From an uncultured Propionivibrio sp. (GTDB taxonomy: Bacteria > Pseudomonadota > Gammaproteobacteria > Burkholderiales > Rhodocyclaceae), in NCBI RefSeq assembly GCF_963666255.1, contig NZ_OY762656.1, forward strand, positions 1,116,001 to 1,180,000: a stretch of DNA of 64,000 nucleotides, in the 5' to 3' direction. The position numbers were made by a program, and so were the translations under genes. Positions 36,616 to 45,811 of this stretch are shown here, in pieces (within the stretch, counting starts at the first letter, position 1; every line of letters begins with the position of its first letter). The notes beneath the pieces were generated by a model. That model was not told the origin of the DNA, made no database searches, and saw only the letters and a list, made by a program, of their open reading frames with translations.

Positions 36616-37755
36616 TCAGTTGAACCAGAGGCGGACCGTGTCGATGGCACGGCCGATGGCACCCGCCGCCGGGACAGCCTCGAGCGCGTTCACCGGGTAT
36701 TCGCCGAAGGGCTTGCCGTCGAGGCTGACCTTGAGCGTACCGACGACCTGGCCGACAGTGATCGGCGCCATCAGCTTCGGCTGCGCGACGAATTCGCTCT
36801 TGAGGCTTTGTTCGAAACCCTTGGGCACGGCGAGTTGGAAGTCGTTGGCGAAGCCAGCCTTGAGCGTGCTTTGCGCGCCCTTCCAGACTTTCATCGTCGT
36901 CACTGGCTGGTCTTTGGCGTAAAGCCTGACCGCGTCATAGAACTGGAAACCGTAGTTGAGCAGCTTGAGCGATTCCTGTGCGCGGACGGAATCAGAGGCT
37001 GTGCCGAGCACGACAGAGAGCAGCCGGCGCGGGCCGCGCTTGGCCGAGGAAATCAGGCAGTAGCCGGCCGCGTCGGTGTGGCCGGTCTTGACGCCGTCGA
37101 CGCTGGGATCGAGCCAGAGCAGACGGTTGCGGTTGGGTTGGGTGATCTTGTTGTAGCGGAATTCGCGCAGCGAATAGTATTTTGCATATTCCTGCGGGAA
37201 GTCGCGGATCAGCGCCGTGGTCAGGCGGCCGAGGTCGCTGGCCGTGGTGTAGTGCTGCGGATCGGGCAAGCCGGCCGCGTTGCGGAAACTGGTGCCTTTC
37301 ATGCCGAGACGCTGCGCTTCGCGGTTCATCATCTGGGCGAAATTGTCTTCGCTGCCGGCGATCGCCTCGGCCAGCGCGACGCAGGCGTCGTTGCCGGACT
37401 GGACGATCATGCCCTTGATCAGGTCTTCGACGACGACTTGCGTGCCGACCTGGATGAACATGCGTGAACCCTGTGCGCGCCAAGCCTTTTCCGAGACCGG
37501 GATGGCCTGGTCGAGCTTGATCGTGCCCTGCTTGAGCGCCGAGAAGGTCAGGTAGGCGGTCATCAGCTTGGTCAGCGACGCCGGTTCGAGGCGGTCATCG
37601 GCGGCTTGGGAACTCAGCACCTGGCCGGACGATACTTCGATCAGCAACCACGACTTGGCGGCCAGCGTCGGCGGCGTCGGCAAGGACATTTGTTGCGCCA
37701 GGGCGAGCACAGGGGTGAGCAGCAGGGAAAGGAAAAGCGAGCGGAGCGTGCGCAT
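36616..37755 (-). CDS. dacA: D-alanyl-D-alanine carboxypeptidase (PBP5/6 type)
   Basis: A 379-residue low-molecular-mass penicillin-binding protein that removes the terminal D-Ala from stem peptides in the periplasm. Signal peptide RTLRSLFLSLLLTPVLALA. Active-site motifs are SLTK (S60, K63), SGN (120-122) and KTG (223-225). The C-terminal beta domain ends with an amphipathic anchor (AIGRAIDTVRLWF). ATG 37755 begins the signal; the longer frame upstream is not supported. It heads the dacA-dat-ybeD-lipB-lipA operon. Confidence 0.96.
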   Translation of the reverse strand: MRTLRSLFLSLLLTPVLALAQQMSLPTPPTLAAKSWLLIEVSSGQVLSSQAADDRLEPASLTKLMTAYLTFSALKQGTIKLDQAIPVSEKAWRAQGSRMFIQVGTQVVVEDLIKGMIVQSGNDACVALAEAIAGSEDNFAQMMNREAQRLGMKGTSFRNAAGLPDPQHYTTASDLGRLTTALIRDFPQEYAKYYSLREFRYNKITQPNRNRLLWLDPSVDGVKTGHTDAAGYCLISSAKRGPRRLLSVVLGTASDSVRAQESLKLLNYGFQFYDAVRLYAKDQPVTTMKVWKGAQSTLKAGFANDFQLAVPKGFEQSLKSEFVAQPKLMAPITVGQVVGTLKVSLDGKPFGEYPVNALEAVPAAGAIGRAIDTVRLWFN

Positions 37756-37820
37756 GGAAGGAATCTTCTTGGATGGAAGGAACAAACTGTGATTATAGCA
37801 AGCGGCCGGATGCCGGCCGG

Positions 37821-39017
37821 CTAGCCGGCGGTGCCGGGCGCCCGCCAGCCGAACCAGGCGATGGCGCCGGCAAGCGCTTGCACCAGGATCATCGCCATGA
37901 CCGTGCCCTGCCACGCCCAGGCTTCGAAGGCCAGTCCGCCGATGCCGGTGCCGGCGGCGCCGCCGGCGTAGTAGGCGAGGTAGTAGAGTCCCGAGGCCGA
38001 GGAACGCCCGCTCGGCACATGGCGGGCGATGAAGCTGATCGTCGCCGCCTGGCAGATGAAGACGCCGGAAGAGCAGATGGCGAGGCCTGCGATGACGGCG
38101 GTCAGGGTCGGCATGAGCGTCGTGGCGATGCCGAGTGAGGAGATGCCGAGCGCGATCAGCAGTGCGTGCAGGAAACCGAAGCGGACGATGAAACGTCCTG
38201 CCAGCGGCGTGATGACGACGCCGAGCAGATAGACGCAGAAGATATTGGCGAGTCCGGCAGCGCTGAGTTCGAAGGGCGGGGCGGCGAGCAGGAAGTTGAC
38301 ATAGGTGAAGCTGCCGACCAGCGAGAACAGCACGCAGAAGCCGACGGCGCAGGCGGCCAGCAGTCGGGGATTGCGCAGGTGTAGCGCCATCGTGCGGAAG
38401 GCCTGGCCCGGATCGGCGTTGGCGACGAAGCGTCGCGATGCCGGCAGACGCCAGACGGCGACGACGGCGCCGATCAGGTTGAGGATGACGAGGGTGACGA
38501 AGGCACCGCGCCAGCCGAGCAGGTGGCTGGCGTGGCCGGTGATGAAGCGTCCCGAGAATCCGCCCATGACGGCGCCGCCCATGTAGACGCTGGTAATGCG
38601 TGCGGCCTGGTCGCCGCTGAATTCCTCACCGATGTAGGCGGTGATGGTGACGACGATGCCGGGGATGGCGAGACCCTGGAGAAAACGCAGGAGGACGATG
38701 CTGTCGAGGCCGTGTGCGAGCGGGATCAGCGCAGTCGGCACGGCGAGACCGAAGAGCGACCAGCAGATGACGATCTTGCGCCCGAGCGCGTCGGAGAGCA
38801 TGCCCATGAAGGGTGAGACCAGCGCAACGGCGAGCACCGTGGCGCCGACGGTTGCGCCGGCCTGCAGCGGCGAGGCGCCGAAATCGGCGCTGACCAGCGG
38901 CAGGATCGATTGCATCGAATAGAGGTTGATGAAGCCGAAAAAACCGATCAGCCAGATGACGGCAGCCGAGGCCTGCCGGTCGGCACCGGGGTGCCTGTCA
39001 ATACCCAACATGGACAC
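37821..39017 (-). CDS. MFS transporter (YnfM-like)
   Basis: A 398-residue, 12-helix major facilitator protein. The loop 2-3 signature GMLSDALGRKIVICW and the motif GFINLYSMQSILPLVSADFG place it with the YnfM/arabinose-efflux-type exporters. Position 66 bases upstream of dacA's start on the same strand could allow cotranscription with it. The substrate is not predictable. Confidence 0.87.
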   Translation of the reverse strand: MSMLGIDRHPGADRQASAAVIWLIGFFGFINLYSMQSILPLVSADFGASPLQAGATVGATVLAVALVSPFMGMLSDALGRKIVICWSLFGLAVPTALIPLAHGLDSIVLLRFLQGLAIPGIVVTITAYIGEEFSGDQAARITSVYMGGAVMGGFSGRFITGHASHLLGWRGAFVTLVILNLIGAVVAVWRLPASRRFVANADPGQAFRTMALHLRNPRLLAACAVGFCVLFSLVGSFTYVNFLLAAPPFELSAAGLANIFCVYLLGVVITPLAGRFIVRFGFLHALLIALGISSLGIATTLMPTLTAVIAGLAICSSGVFICQAATISFIARHVPSGRSSASGLYYLAYYAGGAAGTGIGGLAFEAWAWQGTVMAMILVQALAGAIAWFGWRAPGTAG

Positions 39018-39170
39018 TGAAAATCGTTAAGACGGGAAGCCACGGTTATACGCCGATTTCGTCCGTCATGCGTTCCTTTTTTCGACTGCGCGAATCTCGG
39101 TGCGACGAAGGGATCAAGGTCGGCGGCGTGTCCGCTCAGGCTGCGTGATGATGGGGCAGAGGCCACTGAG

Positions 39171-39198
39171 AAAAAAACGGCCCGGACTGGCCGGGCCG
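39171..39198 (-). terminator. Intrinsic terminator of the Spy/CpxP-like gene
   Basis: On the minus strand CGGCCCGG-N5-CCGGGCCG (39178-39185 with 39191-39198) is followed by seven U residues (A-run 39171-39177 here). It begins 11 bases after the stop of the Spy/CpxP-like gene. Confidence 0.88.
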
Positions 39199-39208
39199 AA
39201 ATGTGCGC

Positions 39209-39769
39209 CTAGTTGGCGCGGGGAGAAACAGTATCAGGCGCAGGGCGTGCGTCGCGCTGTCCGCGATGATGCCATTCGGATGCAGCCCGGCCGTGCGTCA
39301 TCCGTTCGGCGCCGGCCTTGAAGAAGAGGCGCACTTTTTCCTTCTGGTCCGGGTTGAGTTTGTCATAGACGGCGAGCCAGCGGTCGCGGACGGCGAGATG
39401 CTGTTTCTGGGCCTCAGCCTTCAGCGTGTCCATGCGCTGGAAGATGGCGCGCAGGTCGGCGCCCGGCTGTGCCAGCGCGGCCTGGATTTCCTCGTGCTGC
39501 TTGCGGAACGTGTCGCGGCCATTGGCGAAGCTGTCCTTGGCGAATTTATCGGCGTCCTGCCAGGCGGATTCCTGCGCGGCGTCGAGTTTGAGATCGTCGT
39601 GCAGGCGCTGCATGGCTCGACCGCCATGGGCAAAGCCGGCGTGGACGCCGTGCATCGGCATGCCCGGGCCGGCGTCGCCGCGTGGCATGGCGAATGCGCC
39701 GGCGGTGACGCCGAGCGAGAGCATCAGCGCGGCGATCAGAAAACGGGGGGAATGCTTTTGGATTTTCAT
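39209..39769 (-). CDS. Spy/CpxP family periplasmic protein
   Basis: A 186-residue exported helical protein. Signal HSPRFLIAALMLSLGVTAGAF with an AFA-type cleavage site. The mature part is rich in His, Met, Gln and Arg, with LTxxQ-family-like stretches (LKLDAAQESAWQDADKFAKD, then LNPDQKEKVRLFFKAG). Spy/CpxP proteins act as periplasmic chaperones or stress sensors controlled by two-component systems; here a divergent OmpR/EnvZ-like pair lies 206 bases away. The His/Met-rich segment GMPMHGVHAGFAHGG could bind metal, an inference. Confidence 0.8.
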   Translation of the reverse strand: MKIQKHSPRFLIAALMLSLGVTAGAFAMPRGDAGPGMPMHGVHAGFAHGGRAMQRLHDDLKLDAAQESAWQDADKFAKDSFANGRDTFRKQHEEIQAALAQPGADLRAIFQRMDTLKAEAQKQHLAVRDRWLAVYDKLNPDQKEKVRLFFKAGAERMTHGRAASEWHHRGQRDARPAPDTVSPRAN

Positions 39770-39975
39770 TGTGGTACTCCTCGATGATGAATGGAACAAT
39801 CGCTTGTCCTGCGGCAATTCTTGCGGCCCGAAGCGATGTCGCCATTGTCGGTGCCGGTCCGTTGCAAAGGATTTCGCCTTCGGGATGGCCGGTTTCAAAT
39901 TGTTTCGGCACGCCTTTCCGCGCATCCGGCTGACATAGAATGCTAGTCAGAGAATTAGCCTCTCGGTGTAAATCC

Positions 39976-40698
39976 ATGAAAAAGATCCTGCTTGTCGACG
40001 ACGATCCCGAACTGCGGCAGCTATTGGCGACCTATCTCGGACGTCATGGGCTCGACGTGTTGCTGCTGCCTGACACCCGTCAGCTCGATGCGTATCTTGA
40101 GCGCTATCAGCCGCACCTGCTGGTCCTCGACCTGATGATGCCCGGCGAGGACGGTCTGGCGGCGTGCCGGCGTTTGCGCGCGCGCGGCGAGACGGTCCCG
40201 ATCATCATGCTGACCGCGCGCGACGAGCCGGTCGATCGCGTCGTCGGGCTCGAGATGGGGGCGGACGATTACGTCGGCAAGCCTTTCGATCCGCGCGAGC
40301 TGGTGGCGCGCATCGAGGCCGTGCTGCGTCGCGGTGCGCAACCGGCTGCGGCGCCCCAGGCGCAAGGCGGTGTGTATCGTTTCGGCGACTGGGCCTTTGA
40401 CCGCGCCACGCGCCGACTCGAACGTCATGGCGAGGAGGTGGTGCTGACGAGCGGCGAGTTTGCCCTGCTCAATGCTCTGGTTAACAACGCCGGACGGCCG
40501 ATGAAGCGCGAGCGGCTGTTGGAAATGACGCGTGGCGACGATTCCGAATCCTTCGACCGGGCCATCGATGTGCAGATCCACCGCCTGCGTCGCCTGATCG
40601 AAGCGGACCCGACGCAGCCGCGTTTCCTGCAGACCGTTTGGGGTGTCGGTTACGTGTTCGTGCCCGACGGCGCGACGAAGCCGGAGTCAAAGGGATGA
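39976..40698 (+). CDS. ompR: OmpR-family response regulator
   Basis: A 240-residue regulator: receiver domain (residues 1-120) with acidic pocket DDD at 8-10, phospho-acceptor D52 in VLDLMMPGEDG and the conserved lysine in GADDYVGKPFDP, then a winged helix DNA-binding domain (VLTSGEFALLNALVNNAGRP, then VWGVGYVFVPDG). The C-terminal sequence is close in style to OmpR. Its stop overlaps the kinase ATG (ATGA). Likely targets include the divergent Spy/CpxP-like gene. Confidence 0.9.
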   Translation: MKKILLVDDDPELRQLLATYLGRHGLDVLLLPDTRQLDAYLERYQPHLLVLDLMMPGEDGLAACRRLRARGETVPIIMLTARDEPVDRVVGLEMGADDYVGKPFDPRELVARIEAVLRRGAQPAAAPQAQGGVYRFGDWAFDRATRRLERHGEEVVLTSGEFALLNALVNNAGRPMKRERLLEMTRGDDSESFDRAIDVQIHRLRRLIEADPTQPRFLQTVWGVGYVFVPDGATKPESKG

Positions 40699-42056
40699 AA
40701 CTGCCCCGGCTCTGGCCGTTCTCCCTGGCGACACTGACTGTCGTGCTCGTTGTCATTGTCGTTGCGGTGGCCGAAATCACCACCTTCGCGGTCGTTTTTC
40801 ACGATGGGCGCGAATCGCACCTGCGACAGACGAGCCAGTATATTGCCGGCCAGATCCGCCTGTTGCAGACGATCCTGCCGGGGCTTGACGACAGCGCGCG
40901 GCGCAAGCTCGAGCACGCCGATCCGGGCGGGCCCTGGCTGCAGTTGCGTCCGGACGGCGGTGACGTGCCGGGGCAAACGCCCAACTTCGGGTTTGCCGCG
41001 CGGGTCGGCGTCGAACTCGGGCGAATTCTCGGCGAACCGGTGGTAATGCGGAATGAGGGCCTCGGTCGCCGCGGCAGTCTCTGGATCGGCTTTGGCGCCA
41101 ATGGGGAGCGCTGGTGGCTGGTGTTGCCGCCGCCCCGCTTCGAGCCGCGCGGCATGCCGCGAGAACAATGGCTCTGGCTTGGCGCCGCCTTGCTGGCGCT
41201 GATCGTCGTCGCCGGCGTGTTCGTGCGCGGCATCGTCCGGCCGCTGCGTCGTCTGGGCGAGGCCGTCGTTGCGACCGGAGACGGGCGGGCGCGGCCGGTG
41301 TTGCCCGAGGGGCCAATGGAAGTACGGCAACTGGCGGAGCAGCACAACCGGATGGTGTCGCAACTGGCGCAAGCCGATGCCGAGCGGCGGGAAATGCTGG
41401 CCGGATTGACACACGACCTGCGCGCACCGTTGGCGCGCCTGCGCGTGCGGCTGGCGTTGCTCGAGAACGAGGCTGAACGCGCGGGGCTCGAACGCGACGG
41501 CGAGGACATGGAACGCATCGTCGGTCAGTGCCTGTCCTTCCTGCGCAGCGAGGCCGACGAGACGCGCGCGGCGCCGCCGTTGTGCCTGGCCGATGCAGTC
41601 AGCGACGAGGTGGCGCGGCAGCGCGAACTCGGCCGCCCGGTCTCCATGACGGTGTCACCGTCTGCTGTCGCTTGTCATGTCGCCGTCAACCATGGCGATC
41701 TGCAGCGGGTGCTCGATAACCTGATTGGCAATGCCTTGCAGTATGGAGCGCCACCGGTCGAGATATCGGTGTCGGCGGCGCTGCCAGCCTCGGTACTGCT
41801 GAGCGTACGCGATCATGGTCCGGGTATACCGGCGGCACAGCGCGCGCGCGTCTTCGAGGCCTTTGTGCAGGGCGAGCCGGCGCGCGCGACGCGCGGCAGT
41901 TGCGGCCTGGGCCTGTCGATCGTGCGCCGGATCGTCGTCCGGTGCGGTGGCAGCGTGCGTCTGTCGGAGGCCGACGGAGGCGGCCTTGCCGTCGAGATGA
42001 GCCTGCCGTGCGCGGTGGTGCCAGCGTCCTCGGACGTCGTTGCGGATTCCGCATGA
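40695..42056 (+). CDS. envZ: EnvZ-like sensor histidine kinase
   Basis: A 453-residue inner-membrane kinase. Two transmembrane helices (about residues 9-35 and 158-178) bracket a periplasmic sensor. A HAMP linker (VRPLRRLGEAVVATGDG) follows, then the H-box LTHDLRAPLARLRVRLAL with phospho-accepting H240, and the ATP-binding N box (LDNLIGNALQYG), G1 (VRDHGPGIP) and G2 (RGSCGLGLSIVRRI). It partners the regulator it overlaps. The stimulus is unknown; a Spy-like neighbour suggests envelope stress. Confidence 0.9.
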   Translation: MKLPRLWPFSLATLTVVLVVIVVAVAEITTFAVVFHDGRESHLRQTSQYIAGQIRLLQTILPGLDDSARRKLEHADPGGPWLQLRPDGGDVPGQTPNFGFAARVGVELGRILGEPVVMRNEGLGRRGSLWIGFGANGERWWLVLPPPRFEPRGMPREQWLWLGAALLALIVVAGVFVRGIVRPLRRLGEAVVATGDGRARPVLPEGPMEVRQLAEQHNRMVSQLAQADAERREMLAGLTHDLRAPLARLRVRLALLENEAERAGLERDGEDMERIVGQCLSFLRSEADETRAAPPLCLADAVSDEVARQRELGRPVSMTVSPSAVACHVAVNHGDLQRVLDNLIGNALQYGAPPVEISVSAALPASVLLSVRDHGPGIPAAQRARVFEAFVQGEPARATRGSCGLGLSIVRRIVVRCGGSVRLSEADGGGLAVEMSLPCAVVPASSDVVADSA

Positions 42057-42069
42057 TCGTCCTAAAATG

Positions 42070-42093
42070 GTTAGCTATATCGTTTTAGCTAAC
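42070..42093. promoter_or_regulatory. Inverted repeat upstream of the DapA-superfamily gene
   Basis: GTTAGCT (42070-42076) and AGCTAAC (42087-42093) form a perfect 7-bp inverted repeat with a 10-bp AT-rich centre, 14 bases after the kinase stop and 45 before the next ATG. It contains two TTAGCTA units. It looks like an operator for an unlinked regulator, or a weak hairpin. Confidence 0.4.
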
Positions 42094-42137
42094 ACACTCC
42101 GGCCGATGTGCGTCGGGGGACCGGGAGGAGAGCGCAG

Positions 42138-43070
42138 ATGAACCGTCAACGCATTGAGGGTATTGTTCCCGTCATGATCACGCCGTTTACCGAAAGTGGC
42201 GAGATCGATTATGCCGGGCTCGAACGTTTGATCGAGTGGTATATCGAGAAGGGTTCAGACGCGCTGTTTGCCGTCTGCCAATCGAGCGAAATGATGTTTC
42301 TCTCGGTCGACGAGCGCCGGGCACTCGGCCGTTTCGTCGTCAAGCAGGTCGCCGGTCGCGTGCCGGTCGTCGTTTCCGGGCATGTCAGCGATGATCCCTT
42401 CGGACAACTCGAGGAGTTGCAGGCTGCCGCCGACACCGGCGCCGACGGCATCGTACTGGTCACCAATCACCTCGATCCGAAGCAGCGCGGCACTGCGCCT
42501 TTTCTCGGCAACCTGAAATGGCTGCTCGACCGCTTGCCTGTCGATATGCCGCTCGGATTGTACGAGTGCCCGGCGCCGTATCGTCGTCTGGTCACCGACG
42601 AAGAGCTTCGCTTCTGTATCGACAGTGAGCGTTTCGTGCTACTCAAGGATGTGTCCTGCGATCTGGAGACAGTCAAGCGGCGTGTGGCAATGACGGCCGG
42701 GACGCCGTTCGCGATCCTCAATGCCAATGCCGCGATCGCCTACGATGCGATGAAGGCCGGTTCGCGCGGGTTTAACGGCGTCTTCACGAATTTCCATCCC
42801 GACTTGTACAAATGGCTGTATACGAAAGGCGCGCAGCATCCGGCGTTGGCCGCCGAAGTCGCCAACTTTCTCGTGCTGGCGGCGCTGGCCGAGCCCTTCG
42901 GCTATCCGGTGCTGGCCAAGATGTACCATCAGCGCATCGGTACCTTCGCCTCGATCAAGAGCCGGACGATCACCTTTGATGTGCGCGAGCGCTTCTGGGC
43001 GCTTGATGCCATTCTTGACAAGATTGTCGAAGGCACCGAGATGATGCGTGCCCGGATCGCGGCGCTCTGA
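42138..43070 (+). CDS. Dihydrodipicolinate synthase/N-acetylneuraminate lyase superfamily aldolase
   Basis: A 310-residue class I aldolase-type TIM barrel. IEGIVPVMITPFTESGEID opens the fold. The Schiff-base lysine is in VLLKDVSCD, and GLYECPAPYRR contains the tyrosine/arginine element. Where DapA has the GTTGE loop this protein has CQSSEM, so it is probably not the lysine-pathway DapA but a carbohydrate- or hydroxy-acid-directed aldolase/dehydratase. GGAGGAG precedes ATG 42138. It may be monocistronic: an inverted repeat is upstream and a terminator downstream. Substrate unknown. Confidence 0.82.
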   Translation: MNRQRIEGIVPVMITPFTESGEIDYAGLERLIEWYIEKGSDALFAVCQSSEMMFLSVDERRALGRFVVKQVAGRVPVVVSGHVSDDPFGQLEELQAAADTGADGIVLVTNHLDPKQRGTAPFLGNLKWLLDRLPVDMPLGLYECPAPYRRLVTDEELRFCIDSERFVLLKDVSCDLETVKRRVAMTAGTPFAILNANAAIAYDAMKAGSRGFNGVFTNFHPDLYKWLYTKGAQHPALAAEVANFLVLAALAEPFGYPVLAKMYHQRIGTFASIKSRTITFDVRERFWALDAILDKIVEGTEMMRARIAAL

Positions 43071-43100
43071 CGCAGGCGGCGTGCGCCGCCGCCGAGAAAT

Positions 43101-43132
43101 AAAGCCCCGGAGGGACTCCCCCGGGGCTTTTT
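43101..43132. terminator. Bidirectional intrinsic terminator
   Basis: AAAGCCCCGG (43101-43110) pairs perfectly with CCGGGGCTTT (43121-43130), followed by T residues on both strands. It sits between the convergent aldolase and glgP genes and can end both transcripts. Confidence 0.9.
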
Positions 43133-43135
43133 ACG

Positions 43136-45613
43136 TTAACAGACCGGTATCCGACCGACGTGCCAGATCTGTTCGGCATATTGCCGGATGGTTCTGTCGC
43201 TCGAGAACTTGCCCATGCCGGCAACATTGAGGATGGACTTCTGCAGCCATTCTTCGGGGCGGCAGTAAAGCGCATCGACCCGTTCCTGACAGGCGACGTA
43301 GGAGGCATAATCGGCGAGCAGCAAATAGTGGTCGCCATGCGTGAGCAGGGCGTCGACGATCGGCTGGAAGCGGTCTGGCTCATCGGGCGAGAAATAGCCC
43401 GAAGCGATCATGTCGAGCACCTGCCGCAGTTCGGCGTTGCCGTGGTAATACTCCCACGGGTTGTAACCGCTGGCGCGCAGGCGGGCGACTTCGTCGGCCG
43501 TCAGTCCGAAGAGGAAGAAGTTCTCTTCGCCAACTTCCTCCATGATCTCGATGTTGGCGCCGTCGAGCGTTCCGATGGTCAGCGCACCGTTGAGCGAGAG
43601 CTTCATGTTGCCGGTGCCGGAGGCTTCGGTGCCGGCGGTCGATATCTGTTCGGAGAGATCGGCCGCCGGGACGATGCGTTCGGCATTGGAGACGTTGTAG
43701 TTCGGAATGAACAGAAGCTTCAGGCGGTCGCCGATCAGCGGATCGTTGTTGACGATTTCGGCAACATTGTTGATCAGGCGGATGATGCGCTTGGCCATGA
43801 CATAGCCCGGTGCTGCCTTGCCGCCGATGATGACGGTGCGTGGCGCGGTGTTCGGGTGCGTGCCCAGCCGGATGCGGTTGTAGAGCGTGATGACATGCAA
43901 GACGTTGAGCAGTTGCCGCTTGTATTCGTGGATGCGCTTGATCTGGATGTCGAACAGCGAATCCGGATTGACGCGGATATGCAGCGTTTCCTGGATCATC
44001 GCCGCGAGCCGTTCCTTGTTGGCACGCTTGACGGCGCCGAATGCCTTGCGGAACGACGCGTCCTTGGCCAGGGGGCGCAGTTTCTGCAGCTCGTCGAGGT
44101 TGCGGACCCAGCCGGTGCCGATGTTCTCGCCGATCAGTCCGGCCAGCGCCGGATTTGCCTGGTTGAGCCAGCGTCGCGGCGTGATCCCGTTGGTCATGTT
44201 GAGAATCTTGCCCGGCCAGAGTCGGTTGAAGTCGGAGAAGATCGTGCTCTTCATCAACTCGGTATGCAGTTGCGCCACGCCATTGACCGTGTGGCTGCCG
44301 ACGATCGCCAGATGCGCCATGCGGATGCGGCGGTCGCCGTTTTCGTCGATCAGCGACATGCGCCGCAGCAGTTCGTTGTCGCCGGGGAAGGTGTGCATGA
44401 CCTGGCGCAGAAACTGGAAATTGATGGCGTAGATGATCTCCAGGTGGCGCGGCAGAATGGCCTCGAACAGCGCGACCTTCCATGTTTCCAGCGCTTCCGG
44501 CATCAGGGTGTGGTTTGTATAGGAGAAGGTCCGCGTCGTCAGGTTCCAGGCATGCTCCCAGCCGAGGCCATGGATATCGACGAGCAGGCGCATCAGTTCG
44601 GCAATGCTGATCGCCGGGTGAGTGTCGTTGAGCTGGATCGCCACTTTGTTCGGCAGTTCGTCCCAGGTGGCATGATGCTTCTTGTAGCGGTAGAGAATGT
44701 CCTGGAGCGATGCGCTGACGAAGAAATACTGCTGCTTGAGGCGCAACTCCTTGCCCATCTCGGTCGAGTCGTTGGGGTAGAGTACCTTCGACAGGTTCTC
44801 GGAGGCATTCTTGTCGGCCACCGCCTGAATGTAATCGCCCTGGTTGAAGTAGCGCAGATCAAAATCGCGCGACGACTTGGCCGCCCATAAGCGCATGTTG
44901 TTGACCGTCTTGCCGCCGAATCCGGGCACAGGCGTGTCGTATGCCATAGCCATAATCTCTTCGGTATCGACCCAGTGATGGCGGAGCGTTCCGTCTTCGC
45001 TGGTGAACTGGACGACGCGGCCGTGGAACTTGACCGGATACAGAACTTCCGGACGCGGGAATTCCCAGGGATTGCCGTAGCGCAACCAGTTGTCGGGATG
45101 TTCGACCTGCTGGCCGTCCTCGATCTTCTGGTGGAACATGCCGTATTCATATCGTATGCCGTAGCCATAACACGGAAGTTCGAGTGTTGCCATCGAGTCG
45201 AGGAAGCAGGCAGCGAGGCGCCCGAGGCCACCATTGCCGAGGCCGGCGTCGAATTCCATTTCGCTGACGGATTCGATGTTCTGACCGAGCTCGTACAGCG
45301 CCTGCTTGAATTCGTTGTGCAGTTCGAGATTGAGCGCCGCATTGCTGAAGGTGCGGCCAACGAGAAATTCGAGCGACAGGTAATAGACGCGTTTCGGGTC
45401 ATCGCGGTAGTACGTTTGCATCGTCTCCATCCAGCGTTCGGCCATCCGGTCGCGCGCGGTTCTCGCTGCGATTTCGTACCAGTCATGCGTTGTTGCGAGC
45501 GCCGAATACTTGCTGATGGAATAGGTCAGGTGCGCTTCCATCGAATTGCGGATCGCTTTTGTTTCCTGAACATCTGCTGACGCCTTGCTCGACTTGGATG
45601 GCTGCTTCTTCAT
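43136..45613 (-). CDS. glgP: Glycogen/alpha-glucan phosphorylase
   Basis: An 825-residue PLP-dependent phosphorylase releasing glucose 1-phosphate from glycogen. Conserved blocks include RVYYLSLEFLVGRTFSNA, GNGGLGRLAACFLDSMATL, YGIRYEYGMF and the PLP-binding ASGTGNMKLSLNGALTIGTL with the lysine near residue 671. Length matches bacterial and animal enzymes (about 800-840). No other glycogen genes are adjacent. A CGTTCCC/GGGAACG hairpin lies in its upstream region (about 45652-45672). Confidence 0.97.
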   Translation of the reverse strand: MKKQPSKSSKASADVQETKAIRNSMEAHLTYSISKYSALATTHDWYEIAARTARDRMAERWMETMQTYYRDDPKRVYYLSLEFLVGRTFSNAALNLELHNEFKQALYELGQNIESVSEMEFDAGLGNGGLGRLAACFLDSMATLELPCYGYGIRYEYGMFHQKIEDGQQVEHPDNWLRYGNPWEFPRPEVLYPVKFHGRVVQFTSEDGTLRHHWVDTEEIMAMAYDTPVPGFGGKTVNNMRLWAAKSSRDFDLRYFNQGDYIQAVADKNASENLSKVLYPNDSTEMGKELRLKQQYFFVSASLQDILYRYKKHHATWDELPNKVAIQLNDTHPAISIAELMRLLVDIHGLGWEHAWNLTTRTFSYTNHTLMPEALETWKVALFEAILPRHLEIIYAINFQFLRQVMHTFPGDNELLRRMSLIDENGDRRIRMAHLAIVGSHTVNGVAQLHTELMKSTIFSDFNRLWPGKILNMTNGITPRRWLNQANPALAGLIGENIGTGWVRNLDELQKLRPLAKDASFRKAFGAVKRANKERLAAMIQETLHIRVNPDSLFDIQIKRIHEYKRQLLNVLHVITLYNRIRLGTHPNTAPRTVIIGGKAAPGYVMAKRIIRLINNVAEIVNNDPLIGDRLKLLFIPNYNVSNAERIVPAADLSEQISTAGTEASGTGNMKLSLNGALTIGTLDGANIEIMEEVGEENFFLFGLTADEVARLRASGYNPWEYYHGNAELRQVLDMIASGYFSPDEPDRFQPIVDALLTHGDHYLLLADYASYVACQERVDALYCRPEEWLQKSILNVAGMGKFSSDRTIRQYAEQIWHVGRIPVC

Positions 45614-45811
45614 GGCGGTTCCTCCGCGTGTGCCTGGTCAATGGATATCGTTCCCACCCCAAGGGAACGCACGTGCTCCCGAGCGGCTAGCATACTCTTG
45701 ATGCGAACGGAATGTGGCAAAAATCTGGCATGCCGGTGGCGTTGTCAGGTTGTCCGGAACGTCGACTGCGGGATATCATGCAGGTGTCTGTTCCGCAATC
45801 GGGAGATCGCG

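Noticed and set aside
43160-44890. 576-codon open frame antisense to glgP
   Set aside because: Same reason: glgP is intact and the antisense product shows no recognisable domain.
45641-45811. Longer start for the HicA-like gene
   Set aside because: The extra 57 residues have no homology pattern, and GGGAG with ATG at 45812 gives the normal family length.
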